Source of the DNA: Marinospirillum celere
GTDB lineage: Bacteria; Pseudomonadota; Gammaproteobacteria; Pseudomonadales; Halomonadaceae
Direction of reading: 5' to 3'
Assembly: GCF_900112235.1 (NCBI RefSeq)
Contig: NZ_FOLH01000001.1
Span: 682,001-746,000, forward strand
Length of the DNA: 64,000 nt
Position 1 is the first letter of the stretch; each line of letters begins with the position of its first letter. Below, piece by piece: positions 9,052 to 16,830 of the stretch. The notes under the pieces were generated by a model. The model was not told the DNA's origin. It saw only the letters and a list, made by a program, of their open reading frames with translations, and searched no databases. A program made the translations under genes and the position numbers.

Positions 9052-9543
9052 TTAGGGGTTGGCACCGTTTTCAATCCAGAGTTCAAGATCAGCCAGTAAT
9101 CCCGGTACATTATCAATCGCATTATTTGGCTGATGGAAACTATAAGTTCCTTCGCAGTTTGTATTGCCTTCTGCCCACTTCCATGAGACTGCAGCTAAAA
9201 GTGCTGATTTATTAGGCGTGCTTTCTGTGATCCAAGGAAAACTTGTAGTGCTGCAATCTTGAGTTGTATTCCAGCCAGGGTAACTATCAATTGATGCCCC
9301 TAGTAAATTATTTCTAAACTTTGCCGGAGTGGAAAGATCAGGGCCATTTGATGCTCCGGTCCCCCCCCCGGCTGGTGAGTGACAGTCTGCACAGGCTTTA
9401 ATTCGATCATAGCTCCAGACTTTATCAAGAGTTCCAGCTTCTGGCGTAGACCCTGAATCATCATCCCCACAACCCGCGAGCAGGAGTAAACCCAGCAGGG
9501 GCAGTAACCAGAGACTGAAGCGAAGCGGGCGTTGGTTAGGCAT
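9052..9543 (-). CDS. mono-haem c-type cytochrome-like lipoprotein
   Basis: About 163 residues with a lipoprotein signal ending in LLAGC and an acidic DDD stretch after the acylated Cys. One CxxCH haem-binding site (CADCHSP) follows about 25 residues later, so a single covalent haem c is expected on the periplasmic side of a membrane. No second haem motif. Other Cys residues (QDCST, NTNCEG) may form a disulfide. ATG 9543 is preferred over ATG 9552, which would start directly on the Shine-Dalgarno. Right after the haem motif the coding strand has a run of nine G, which could slip during replication. It heads the minus-strand operon, 22 bp before the AsmA-like gene. The electron-transfer partner is unknown. 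Confidence 0.75.
   Translation of the reverse strand: MPNQRPLRFSLWLLPLLGLLLLAGCGDDDSGSTPEAGTLDKVWSYDRIKACADCHSPAGGGTGASNGPDLSTPAKFRNNLLGASIDSYPGWNTTQDCSTTSFPWITESTPNKSALLAAVSWKWAEGNTNCEGTYSFHQPNNAIDNVPGLLADLELWIENGANP
9361..9369 (-). repeat. nine-base homopolymer G tract inside the cytochrome-like gene
   Basis: Nine consecutive C on the plus strand, read as GGG GGG GGG (three Gly codons) in the minus-strand cytochrome lipoprotein gene, four codons after the haem His. Homopolymers of this length in coding sequence can be phase-variable sites in other bacteria; here that is only a possibility. A one-base gain or loss would cut off the C-terminal 100 residues and could act polarly on the three downstream genes. 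Confidence 0.7.
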
Positions 9544-9684
9544 GGTCTGCATCCTTTAGCAATCCTTTGGGGTTGAGGTGTTTTCAGAAAGTATATCAGC
9601 AGTTTTTTAGACCTGGCAGTTTTTTGGCTGCTATTGCTAGACTGAAGAGATAGTTTCGCTCAGTCATTTCATTAGGAGCTTTGC

Positions 9685-10059
9685 ATGCAGCTAATTCTTA
9701 CCTTTACTCTGGCTTTTTTGGTGATCGTGGCCTTGTCGCTCGGGTTGCTCCATCTCGGGCGAGGCAGCCTGCGCCAAAAGCCGGAAAAACTGCTGCATTT
9801 GATACGTCAGGCCCGGTCAGGCCAATTGAATGAATCTTCCTGGACCTGGGGACTGTCCCAGCCTTTTTATCATGCCCCTGAAGTTGATGAAATACGTGAA
9901 CAATTGTTGGAGCTGGAAAACAAATACTGGGCCGGCAAAAGGCGTATGGATCATCATAAACAGGATTTTCTGCTCAATGAAGAAGGCTTGGAAGAACTGA
10001 AGCGAATTGAATTTCGTTTGGAAAAAATCCTTGAAAAACGAGCTTCTAGAGGCCAGTAA
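9685..10059 (+). CDS. small membrane-anchored protein of unknown function
   Basis: A 124-residue protein with one N-terminal transmembrane segment (residues 2-25, AFLVIVALSLGLLHLG) and a charged, helical cytoplasmic or periplasmic remainder ending in a coiled-coil-like stretch (EEGLEELKRIEFRLEKILEK). An AGGAG Shine-Dalgarno lies 6 bases before the ATG. It is divergent from the cytochrome operon and followed after 35 bp by the oxidoreductase gene. I do not recognise the family. Confidence 0.65.
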   Translation: MQLILTFTLAFLVIVALSLGLLHLGRGSLRQKPEKLLHLIRQARSGQLNESSWTWGLSQPFYHAPEVDEIREQLLELENKYWAGKRRMDHHKQDFLLNEEGLEELKRIEFRLEKILEKRASRGQ

Positions 10060-10094
10060 CAATAAAAGCCACTAGCAAAGAAGGAGGTTTACAA

Positions 10095-11258
10095 GTGACA
10101 GCGAGCAAGTCTACTGCTTATCCAGCCCGCATGGCTGCCATGCTTTTAACAGGGCATGGAGGAACGGACCAGTTAGTGTATAAAACCGATGTTCCTGTGC
10201 CTGAACTCGGCCCGGGCGAGGTGCTGGTTAAGGTAACAGCGACTGCGAAAAACAATACGGATCGCAAAGCTCGTGAAGGGCTCTACCCTACCAAAGACAA
10301 GGGGGAGGTCACCTCGTTTCAGATGGGTGGTTCAGCCACGCTGACTTTCCCGCGTATTCAAGGCGCGGACATTGCAGGCCACGTTGTAGCCGTTGGCGAG
10401 GGCGTCAGCGAGGCTCGTATTGGTCAACGGGGATTGCTGGATTTCAATCTTTATGCCGACCAGCGCCGGGATATTAATTTAACACCCGATTATTACGGAC
10501 ATGGCGCGGATGGTGGTTTTGCTGAATATGTGGCCCTGCCTTCTGACCAATTTTATGAAGTCCAGAACCCAGAGCTGGCTGATGCTGAATTGGCGGCTAT
10601 GGGCATGTGTTCCTACCAGACCGCTTTGCATATGCTGCGTGTGGCTGGCGTCCAGGCAGGTGAGCGTGTTTTGGTCACGGGTGCCAGTGGTGGTGTAGGG
10701 ACAGCGCTGATTCAATTGTGCCGGATTATTGGTGCGATTCCTTATGCCTTGAGTCAGCAGGATAAGGCTGAAGCGCTGCTTAAATTAGGTGCAGAAGCCG
10801 TACTGGATCGCAACAAGATGGATGATTTTACGGGTCAGATTAAACAGCTTACCGGCAATAAGCCGATAGATGCGGTGATGGATCTGGTCGGTGGAGAAAT
10901 GACGGACCTGTTTATCGATAGCATGATTTTTGATATGAAGGCACGCACCACCTACCCCCGCCTGAGCATTGCTGGGGCCAGTGGTGGCAATTTAAGCGAA
11001 ATCATGTGGACCCGAATTTATTTATACCAGGTGCAGATCTTTGGGGTTTCTCATGGCACTCGTGAAGAGGCCGAACAGCTCATTGACTGGATTAGAGGCG
11101 GGCAGCTCAAGCCGGTTCTGCATGCTACTTTTAAGCTTTCTGAACTCCACCAGGCCGAAGACTACTTTGTACAAAGGGGAAGTAATTACCTGGGTAAAAT
11201 TGTGATCGTCCCTGACAGCGAATGGGAAACCCATGGAAAGCCCTTTTCTTTAAACTAG
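10095..11258 (+). CDS. MDR-family NAD(P)H-dependent oxidoreductase (quinone oxidoreductase-like)
   Basis: A 387-residue medium-chain dehydrogenase/reductase. The N-terminal GroES-like domain contains GADIAGHVVAVGEGV. The nucleotide-binding Rossmann domain has the motif VLVTGASGGVGTALIQL at about residue 195. The four-Cys structural zinc lobe of alcohol dehydrogenases is absent, so it belongs with the zinc-independent quinone-reductase/enoyl-reductase branch; the substrate is unknown. The start is GTG, supported by a full AAGGAGG Shine-Dalgarno 8 bases upstream. The proline-racemase-family gene follows after 9 bp with AGGAGGT overlapping this gene's stop, so the two form an operon and may act in one pathway. 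Confidence 0.85.
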   Translation: MTASKSTAYPARMAAMLLTGHGGTDQLVYKTDVPVPELGPGEVLVKVTATAKNNTDRKAREGLYPTKDKGEVTSFQMGGSATLTFPRIQGADIAGHVVAVGEGVSEARIGQRGLLDFNLYADQRRDINLTPDYYGHGADGGFAEYVALPSDQFYEVQNPELADAELAAMGMCSYQTALHMLRVAGVQAGERVLVTGASGGVGTALIQLCRIIGAIPYALSQQDKAEALLKLGAEAVLDRNKMDDFTGQIKQLTGNKPIDAVMDLVGGEMTDLFIDSMIFDMKARTTYPRLSIAGASGGNLSEIMWTRIYLYQVQIFGVSHGTREEAEQLIDWIRGGQLKPVLHATFKLSELHQAEDYFVQRGSNYLGKIVIVPDSEWETHGKPFSLN

Positions 11259-11267
11259 GAGGTAATC

Positions 11268-12311
11268 ATGGCCAAGGAAATCGCCTTTCAGATGATGGAT
11301 ACCCATGCCGGTGGGGATGTCAGCCGAATTGTCACGGGTGGTATTGATCCTTTGCCCGGTAAAACGGTTCGCGCTCAGATGGAATATCTGCGTGATGATG
11401 CCGATGGCCTGCGCCGCCTGCTATTGGAAGAACCCTATGGTATTCCGGAAATGTCGGTGGATTTGATTGTACCGGCCACCGACCCACAAGCCGAATGGGG
11501 TTATATCATCATGGAAGTGATGGGTTATCCGATTTATTCCGGCTCCAACACTATTTGCACAGCTACAGCCCTGTTGGAAGCTGGTTTGATTCCCAAACGT
11601 GAAGGGGTCCAACGCTTCAAACTGGAAGCTCCGGCGGGTTTGGTGCAAATTGAAGCTCGTATCAAAAATGGGGTCGTGGAAGCGATTACCTGTGAGGGCC
11701 TGCCCAGCTATATCCATACTCACAGAGCAAAAATTAATGTGCCAACCCTAGGGGAAGTCACCTATAGCGTGGCCTACAGTGGGGGTTTCTATGCCTTGGT
11801 CGATGCCCGTGAGCTGGGCTTTTCACTGGACAAGTCCGAAGAAAAACGTCTGGCCCGCTGTGCCTACTCAATCGTCGAGGCGATTCAGGCCTCGCGGGGC
11901 TTTTCCCACTACACCCTGGGCGATGTCGGCCCCTTACCGTTTTTGCATTTTATGGGACCAGAAGAAAAGGTCGCAGAAGGCTTCTATCGTTCCCGTTCAG
12001 CAACCTATGTCCATCCTGGCGTGATTTGCCGCAGTACCACAGGCACCGGCACCTCAGCTCGCATGGCTCTGATGCAATACGAAGGCCGTTTGAACCCTGG
12101 TGATCGCCTGGAAACTGTCTCTCTACGGGAAACCGGCTTTATTGGCACCTTCACCGGCCTGGGCAAGGAGGAGGGCCATGCTGTCGTGGAAAACACCATC
12201 ACCGGCAAAGGCTACGTCCTTGCCCGATCCGATATCGTCATCAACTGCAATGACCCCATGACCCGCTGTGAAGGACTCTTGCCGATACTGACCAGCAGCC
12301 ATCCGGAGTGA
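11268..12311 (+). CDS. proline racemase superfamily protein with both catalytic Cys replaced (Ser91/Thr258)
   Basis: A 347-residue member of the proline racemase / hydroxyproline epimerase / trans-3-hydroxy-L-proline dehydratase superfamily, judged from overall layout and the RS-x-x-GTGTSARMA block. Proline racemases use two Cys: one in an MCGH-like motif and one in DRSPCGTG. Here the first motif reads YSGSNTI (Ser91) and the second CRSTTGTGTSA (Thr258, and Cys254 where Asp is usual). Thr at the second site is typical of the dehydratases, but those keep the first Cys. The Asp-to-Cys change alters a residue that contacts the substrate amine, so the substrate may not be proline. It forms an operon with the oxidoreductase just upstream. 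Reaction unassigned. Confidence 0.85.
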   Translation: MAKEIAFQMMDTHAGGDVSRIVTGGIDPLPGKTVRAQMEYLRDDADGLRRLLLEEPYGIPEMSVDLIVPATDPQAEWGYIIMEVMGYPIYSGSNTICTATALLEAGLIPKREGVQRFKLEAPAGLVQIEARIKNGVVEAITCEGLPSYIHTHRAKINVPTLGEVTYSVAYSGGFYALVDARELGFSLDKSEEKRLARCAYSIVEAIQASRGFSHYTLGDVGPLPFLHFMGPEEKVAEGFYRSRSATYVHPGVICRSTTGTGTSARMALMQYEGRLNPGDRLETVSLRETGFIGTFTGLGKEEGHAVVENTITGKGYVLARSDIVINCNDPMTRCEGLLPILTSSHPE

Positions 12312-12380
12312 GGCTCTGGGTTATTGGTTGGAGGGGTGCTATTGTATTTAAATTGTTGTAATTAGCATTGAGGGCAGCTT

Positions 12381-12605
12381 ATGGATGTCAGTGAGTTGAT
12401 ACGTGAGGTCGAATTGCTCCCGGTAGAGGAGCGGGCGAAAGTAGCTGAGTCGGTTCTTCAAAGCCTGAATCCTCCTGAGCCAGAAATAGACCAGCAGTGG
12501 GCTGCCGTTGCCAGGCAGCGCCTGGAAGAAGTTCGTTCAGGTAGCGTTCAAACCTTGCCTGGTGAAGAGGTCTTTGCAAGGATCTGGAAAAGCCTTGAAA
12601 AATGA
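12381..12605 (+). CDS. ParD/RelB-like addiction-module antitoxin (TIGR02574-type), toxin deleted
   Basis: A 74-residue addiction-module protein: the start SELIREVELLPVEERAKVAESVL is characteristic of this antitoxin family, with a C-terminal toxin-wrapping segment EEVFARIWKSLE. In intact modules it is followed by a RelE/ParE toxin whose ATG overlaps the antitoxin stop. The ATGA overlap is present here, but the toxin is reduced to 29 codons, so this is an orphan antitoxin. GAGGGCAG upstream is a plausible ribosome site. Confidence 0.82.
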   Translation: MDVSELIREVELLPVEERAKVAESVLQSLNPPEPEIDQQWAAVARQRLEEVRSGSVQTLPGEEVFARIWKSLEK

Positions 12606-12691
12606 CTTTTCGATTTCACCCAGCTGATTTCCTCATTGTTGCTGTGATGAACCTGCATCGTTCGCCTGACTATTGGAAAAAAAGGCTATAG
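12602..12691 (+). pseudogene. relic of a ParE/RelE-type toxin with internal in-frame deletion
   Basis: Starts at the ATGA overlap with the antitoxin and reads MTFRFHPAD joined directly to FLIVAVMNLHRSPDYWKKRL, then TAG. The first nine residues match the usual beginning of ParE toxins (strand 1, FHPAA/E) and the last twenty match the usual end (ILIVAVMHLHRxPDYWxxR). Roughly 60 central residues are missing with no frameshift. The toxin fold cannot form, so it should be inactive. Confidence 0.8.
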
Positions 12692-12794
12692 CTTTTAGCT
12701 CCACTTTCAGCATCAAGCCGGTACTTAAAGCTTGAAACCACTTGATATCAATTTCTTTAACTGCCTCAACTGCCTCGAAAAAAAGCATAAACCC

Positions 12795-13625
12795 TCACCT
12801 CGGCGAAAAACGTCTTTCGATTCCAGCCTGTGACAGGATACGGGTGGAGATTTCTTCAATTGAGTGATGGGTGGAGTCGATGAAGTCGATGCGGTGGCGG
12901 CGGTAGAGGTTTTCCACTTCTTCCACTTCACGTATACATTGTTTCAAGGAGGAATATTTGCTGTCAGGACGGCGTTCATTTCGGATGGAGGCAAGCCGCT
13001 CGGGGTCGATGGTCAAACCAAAAATTTTGTGTCGGTAGGGTCTTAAGGCTTTGGGGAGTTCGCTGTCGAGCAGGTCATCTTCCGTGATGGGGTAGTTGGC
13101 AGCACGCACACCAAACTGCAGGGCCATGTAAATGCAGGTGGGGGTTTTACCACAGCGGGAAACACCCACCAGAATTAAGTCAGCCTGATCATAGTGGTGG
13201 GTTCGGGCACCATCATCGTTGTCCAGAGCATAGTGAACTGAGTCGATACGGGCTTTGTAGGTATCTTCCTTTTCTTTGGTCAGAGCGTGGGTTTTACCTA
13301 CCGAATAGCTGGAATGGGCACCCAGTTCTTCTTCCAAAGGTGCTAGGAAGGTGGAGAAGACATCCATGGTCATGGCATTGCTAAGACTGATGATGCTGCG
13401 GATACTCTGGTCAACGATAGTGTCGATCAACAGTGGGCGGCTGCCATCTTTTTCAGCGGTTTGGTTAATTAGCTGTACCAGTTTGTGGGCTTTTTCAGCA
13501 TTATTGATGTAGGGCTGAGTAATGAGTTCAAACTGGATGCCTTCAAACTGTGCAAGTAGACTGCGACCTAAAGCTTCGGCCGTGATCCCTGTTCCGTCAG
13601 AAATGAAAAAGACAGTGCGCTTCAT
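12795..13625 (-). CDS. ppsR: PEP synthase regulatory protein (bifunctional kinase/pyrophosphorylase, DUF299)
   Basis: A 276-residue member of the DUF299/PpsR family. It inactivates PEP synthase by ADP-dependent phosphorylation of a Thr next to the catalytic His and reactivates it by Pi-dependent dephosphorylation. The family start [20 protein letters not shown] and the P-loop [15 protein letters not shown] are clear, and length is normal. It is divergent from ppsA with a 130-bp shared intergenic region, the usual arrangement in gammaproteobacteria. Acts in the cytoplasm. Confidence 0.94.
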   Translation of the reverse strand: MKRTVFFISDGTGITAEALGRSLLAQFEGIQFELITQPYINNAEKAHKLVQLINQTAEKDGSRPLLIDTIVDQSIRSIISLSNAMTMDVFSTFLAPLEEELGAHSSYSVGKTHALTKEKEDTYKARIDSVHYALDNDDGARTHHYDQADLILVGVSRCGKTPTCIYMALQFGVRAANYPITEDDLLDSELPKALRPYRHKIFGLTIDPERLASIRNERRPDSKYSSLKQCIREVEEVENLYRRHRIDFIDSTHHSIEEISTRILSQAGIERRFSPR

Positions 13626-13755
13626 GCAGCCCCCTAAAATCGTGTATTATCTGTGGAAAATTAACTGGCTAGGTTTTTTTACCCGAAAGCGGTCATTTTG
13701 CCTGCTTTGTCAGGGTAAAGCCATCGGCTGATCAGAGTTTAACGGGAGGCCTGTC

Positions 13756-16155
13756 TTGAGCAAGACTGCAGCGGGTGAAAACAACGAGCATATTCTTTGG
13801 TTTGATCATCTGGGTATGAATGACGTTGAAAGGGTTGGCGGTAAGAACGCATCCCTGGGTGAGATGATCAGTAATTTAGCTTCAGTTGGTGTACAGGTGC
13901 CCGGTGGTTTTGCGACCACTGCTGAGGCCTACCGCGAGTTTTTGAAGCATGGTGGTCTGGCTGATCGTATCAATCAGGCCCTTAATGAGCTGGATGTTGA
14001 TGATGTTCGAGCTCTTGCTACCACGGGTGCTCAAATTCGTCAGTGGATTATAGATACACCCTTTCCCGAAGCGCTTGAAAAAGCCCTGGCTGAAGCCTAT
14101 CAGCACCTCGAAAAACAGCATCCTCAATTAAAAGTTGCTGTGCGCTCTTCAGCAACGGCGGAAGACCTGCCGGATGCTTCTTTCGCTGGCCAGCAGGAAA
14201 CCTTCCTGAATATCGAAGGCTTTGCTCAGGTCAAGCAGGCCGTGCATGAAGTCTTTGCCTCTCTGTTTAATGATCGAGCGATTTCCTATCGCGTTCACCA
14301 GGGTTTTGATCATTCCCTGGTTGCTCTCTCAGCGGGCATTCAGAAGATGGTGCGCTCGGAAACCGGTGCCGCCGGGGTGATGTTTACCCTGGATACTGAA
14401 TCCGGCTTTCGGGATGCGGTTTTTGTGACCAGTGCCTACGGTCTGGGTGAAACCGTGGTTCAAGGCTCGGTCAACCCGGATGAGTTCTATGTTCATAAGC
14501 CGACTCTGGAAGCAGGGCGTCCGGCAATTTTGCGTCGTAACCTGGGCAGCAAGTTAATTAAGATGGTCTACGGTGAAGAATCCTCGGCGGGTAAATCAGT
14601 TAAGACCGTCGAAGTCGCCCCAGAAGATCGTCAGCGCTTCTCTTTGAATGATGATGAAATCATGAACTTGGCACGTCAGGCGATGATTATCGAGAAGCAC
14701 TACCAGCGCCCTATGGATATTGAATGGGCTAAAGATGGTGATGATGGTCAGTTGTATATCGTTCAGGCCCGCCCAGAAACGGTGAAAAGCCGTGACGGCA
14801 ACAATGTCATGGAACGTTTTCTGCTCAAAGAACAGGGCGAAGTGTTGATTGAAGGCCGTGCCATTGGCCAGCGTATTGGTGCGGGCAAGGTCCGTATCGT
14901 GACCGGCCCTCATGAAATGGACAAGGTGGAAGCCGGTGATATTCTGGTCACCGACATGACCGATCCTGACTGGGAACCGGTCATGAAAAAGGCCTCAGCC
15001 ATCGTCACCAATCGTGGTGGGCGTACCTGTCACGCGGCGATCATTGCCCGTGAACTGGGGATTCCTGCCGTGGTTGGCTGTGGTGATGCCACTGAAGAGC
15101 TGGAAGATGGTACTGAAGTCACTGTTTCCTGCGCCGAAGGCGATACCGGCTTTGTTTATGCCGGTATTCTGGATTATGAACTGCTGACCAACAGCATTGA
15201 TGCCATGCCAGAGCTGCCTTTCAAGATCATGATGAACGTCGGCAACCCGGACCGAGCCTTTGGTTTTGCGGCTCTGCCCAATGCGGGTGTCGGCCTGGCC
15301 CGCCTGGAATTCATCATCAACCGGATGATCGGGGTTCACCCCAAGGCGCTGCTGGAATTCGACAGCCTGCCCAGTGATCTACAAAAAAGCATTAATAGCC
15401 GAATTGCCGGTTATGCTGGACCCGTCGACTTTTACGTCGAAAAACTGGTGGAAGGGATTGCCAGTCTTGCGGCAGCCTTCTGGCCGAAACGTGTCATCGT
15501 GCGCCTGTCCGACTTTAAATCCAACGAATATGAAAACCTGATCGGTGGCAAGCAGTACGAGCCCGCCGAAGAAAACCCCATGCTGGGTTTCCGCGGGGCT
15601 TCGCGCTACATTTCCGAGAAGTTTCAGGATTGTTTTGAGCTGGAATGCCGAGCACTGAAAAAAGTCCGTGATGTCATGGGCTTGAACAATGTCGAAATCA
15701 TGGTGCCCTTTGTGCGTACACCTGGCGAAGCTAAAGGGGTTTCCGACCTCTTGGCAGCTAATGGCCTGGTACGCGGTGAAAACGGCCTGAAACTGATCAT
15801 GATGTGCGAACTGCCCGCCAATGCGTTGCTGGCTGAAGAGTTCCTGGAGTACTTTGATGGCTTCTCCATCGGCTCCAACGACCTGACCCAGCTTACCCTG
15901 GGGCTGGATAGAGACTCCGGCATCGTTGCGCACCTGTTTGATGAACGCAACCCTGCCGTTAAACGCCTGCTATCCATGGCGATTGAAGCCTGCAAGAAGC
16001 AGGGCAAATACGTTGGCATCTGCGGTCAGGGGCCTTCTGACCATCCCGACCTGGCACGCTGGTTGATGGAGCAGGGCATCGATTCAGTTTCCTTGAATCC
16101 GGATGCCGTTTTGGATACCTGGTTTAGCCTGGCCAATGAGACACCTGAGAGCTAA
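13756..16155 (+). CDS. ppsA: phosphoenolpyruvate synthase
   Basis: A 799-residue pyruvate, water dikinase that converts pyruvate and ATP to PEP, AMP and Pi for gluconeogenesis. The N-terminal ATP-grasp part contains [12 protein letters not shown] and [20 protein letters not shown]. The central phospho-His motif is [19 protein letters not shown], with His at about residue 426 and the PpsR-target Thr two positions before it. The C-terminal TIM barrel has [16 protein letters not shown] and the catalytic Cys in [11 protein letters not shown]. The start is TTG with GGGAGG 6 bases upstream. Divergent from its regulator ppsR. Confidence 0.96.
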   Translation: MSKTAAGENNEHILWFDHLGMNDVERVGGKNASLGEMISNLASVGVQVPGGFATTAEAYREFLKHGGLADRINQALNELDVDDVRALATTGAQIRQWIIDTPFPEALEKALAEAYQHLEKQHPQLKVAVRSSATAEDLPDASFAGQQETFLNIEGFAQVKQAVHEVFASLFNDRAISYRVHQGFDHSLVALSAGIQKMVRSETGAAGVMFTLDTESGFRDAVFVTSAYGLGETVVQGSVNPDEFYVHKPTLEAGRPAILRRNLGSKLIKMVYGEESSAGKSVKTVEVAPEDRQRFSLNDDEIMNLARQAMIIEKHYQRPMDIEWAKDGDDGQLYIVQARPETVKSRDGNNVMERFLLKEQGEVLIEGRAIGQRIGAGKVRIVTGPHEMDKVEAGDILVTDMTDPDWEPVMKKASAIVTNRGGRTCHAAIIARELGIPAVVGCGDATEELEDGTEVTVSCAEGDTGFVYAGILDYELLTNSIDAMPELPFKIMMNVGNPDRAFGFAALPNAGVGLARLEFIINRMIGVHPKALLEFDSLPSDLQKSINSRIAGYAGPVDFYVEKLVEGIASLAAAFWPKRVIVRLSDFKSNEYENLIGGKQYEPAEENPMLGFRGASRYISEKFQDCFELECRALKKVRDVMGLNNVEIMVPFVRTPGEAKGVSDLLAANGLVRGENGLKLIMMCELPANALLAEEFLEYFDGFSIGSNDLTQLTLGLDRDSGIVAHLFDERNPAVKRLLSMAIEACKKQGKYVGICGQGPSDHPDLARWLMEQGIDSVSLNPDAVLDTWFSLANETPES

Positions 16156-16170
16156 AGAAATAGACTAGAC

Positions 16171-16261
16171 GCCGGAGCTTGCTTGTCAGGACGCGTGAAT
16201 ACATCCCTGTAAGCTCTGACTGCAACGTCCTGTTGCAGACAGCCTGACAAGCAACACCGGC
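16171..16261. repeat. REP-like three-hairpin palindromic element
   Basis: A long outer stem is formed by bases 16171-16190 and 16243-16261 (TTGCTTGTCAGG with CCTGACAAGCAA, closed by GCCGG/CCGGC). It encloses two further hairpins: TACA-TCCC-TGTA at 16200-16211 and CTGCAAC-GTCCT-GTTGCAG at 16220-16238. It lies between ppsA and rraA and contains no ORF. The form resembles intergenic palindromic repeats of marine gammaproteobacteria. It could also end or protect the ppsA transcript. I see no second copy in this window. Confidence 0.75.
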
Positions 16262-16312
16262 ATCCAGCCTGATCAGCCTTCAACTTAAAGCAAGTGATAA
16301 CAAGGAGCTAGC

Positions 16313-16801
16313 ATGCAATACGTAACCCCTGATCTCTGTGACGCCTATCCTGACTTGATCGACGTGGTTGAACCCATGTTTATGAACCTGGGTGGCCGTG
16401 ATTCCTTTGGTGGTGAAATTGTTACCATCAAGTGTTTTGAAGACAACTCGCTGGTTAAAGAAGAAGTCGACAAGCCGGGTAAAGGCAAGGTGATGGTGGT
16501 CGATGCCGGTGGTTCTTTCCGCTGTGCCATGCTGGGTGACATGCTGGCTGAGAAGGCCGTCAAAAATGGCTGGGAAGGCGTGATCATGTACGGCTGTATT
16601 CGTGACGTTGATATCATTAATCAGCTGGATATCGGTGTTCAGGCGTTGGGTACCCATCCCAAAAAATCTGAGAAAAAGGGTGTAGGTGAGTATCAGGTGC
16701 CTGTTTCCTTCGGTGGTGTGACCTTTGTTACCGGCGATTATGTCTATGCCGATAATAATGGGATTATCGTCTCTCCCGAACCCTTAAAAATGCCTGAATA
16801 A
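16313..16801 (+). CDS. rraA: RraA family protein (regulator of RNase E activity)
   Basis: A 162-residue RraA-like protein of normal length. Family features visible are [10 protein letters not shown] near the start, the [22 protein letters not shown] block and the [23 protein letters not shown] block, which in related aldolases carries the Arg-Asp pair that binds ligand. In E. coli it binds RNase E and dampens mRNA decay; many homologues may instead be aldolases or decarboxylases, so the cellular role is not certain. A strong AAGGAGC ribosome site precedes the ATG. Confidence 0.9.
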   Translation: MQYVTPDLCDAYPDLIDVVEPMFMNLGGRDSFGGEIVTIKCFEDNSLVKEEVDKPGKGKVMVVDAGGSFRCAMLGDMLAEKAVKNGWEGVIMYGCIRDVDIINQLDIGVQALGTHPKKSEKKGVGEYQVPVSFGGVTFVTGDYVYADNNGIIVSPEPLKMPE

Positions 16802-16830
16802 CGGTTCCACACGGTAAAGCTGTCTTGATA

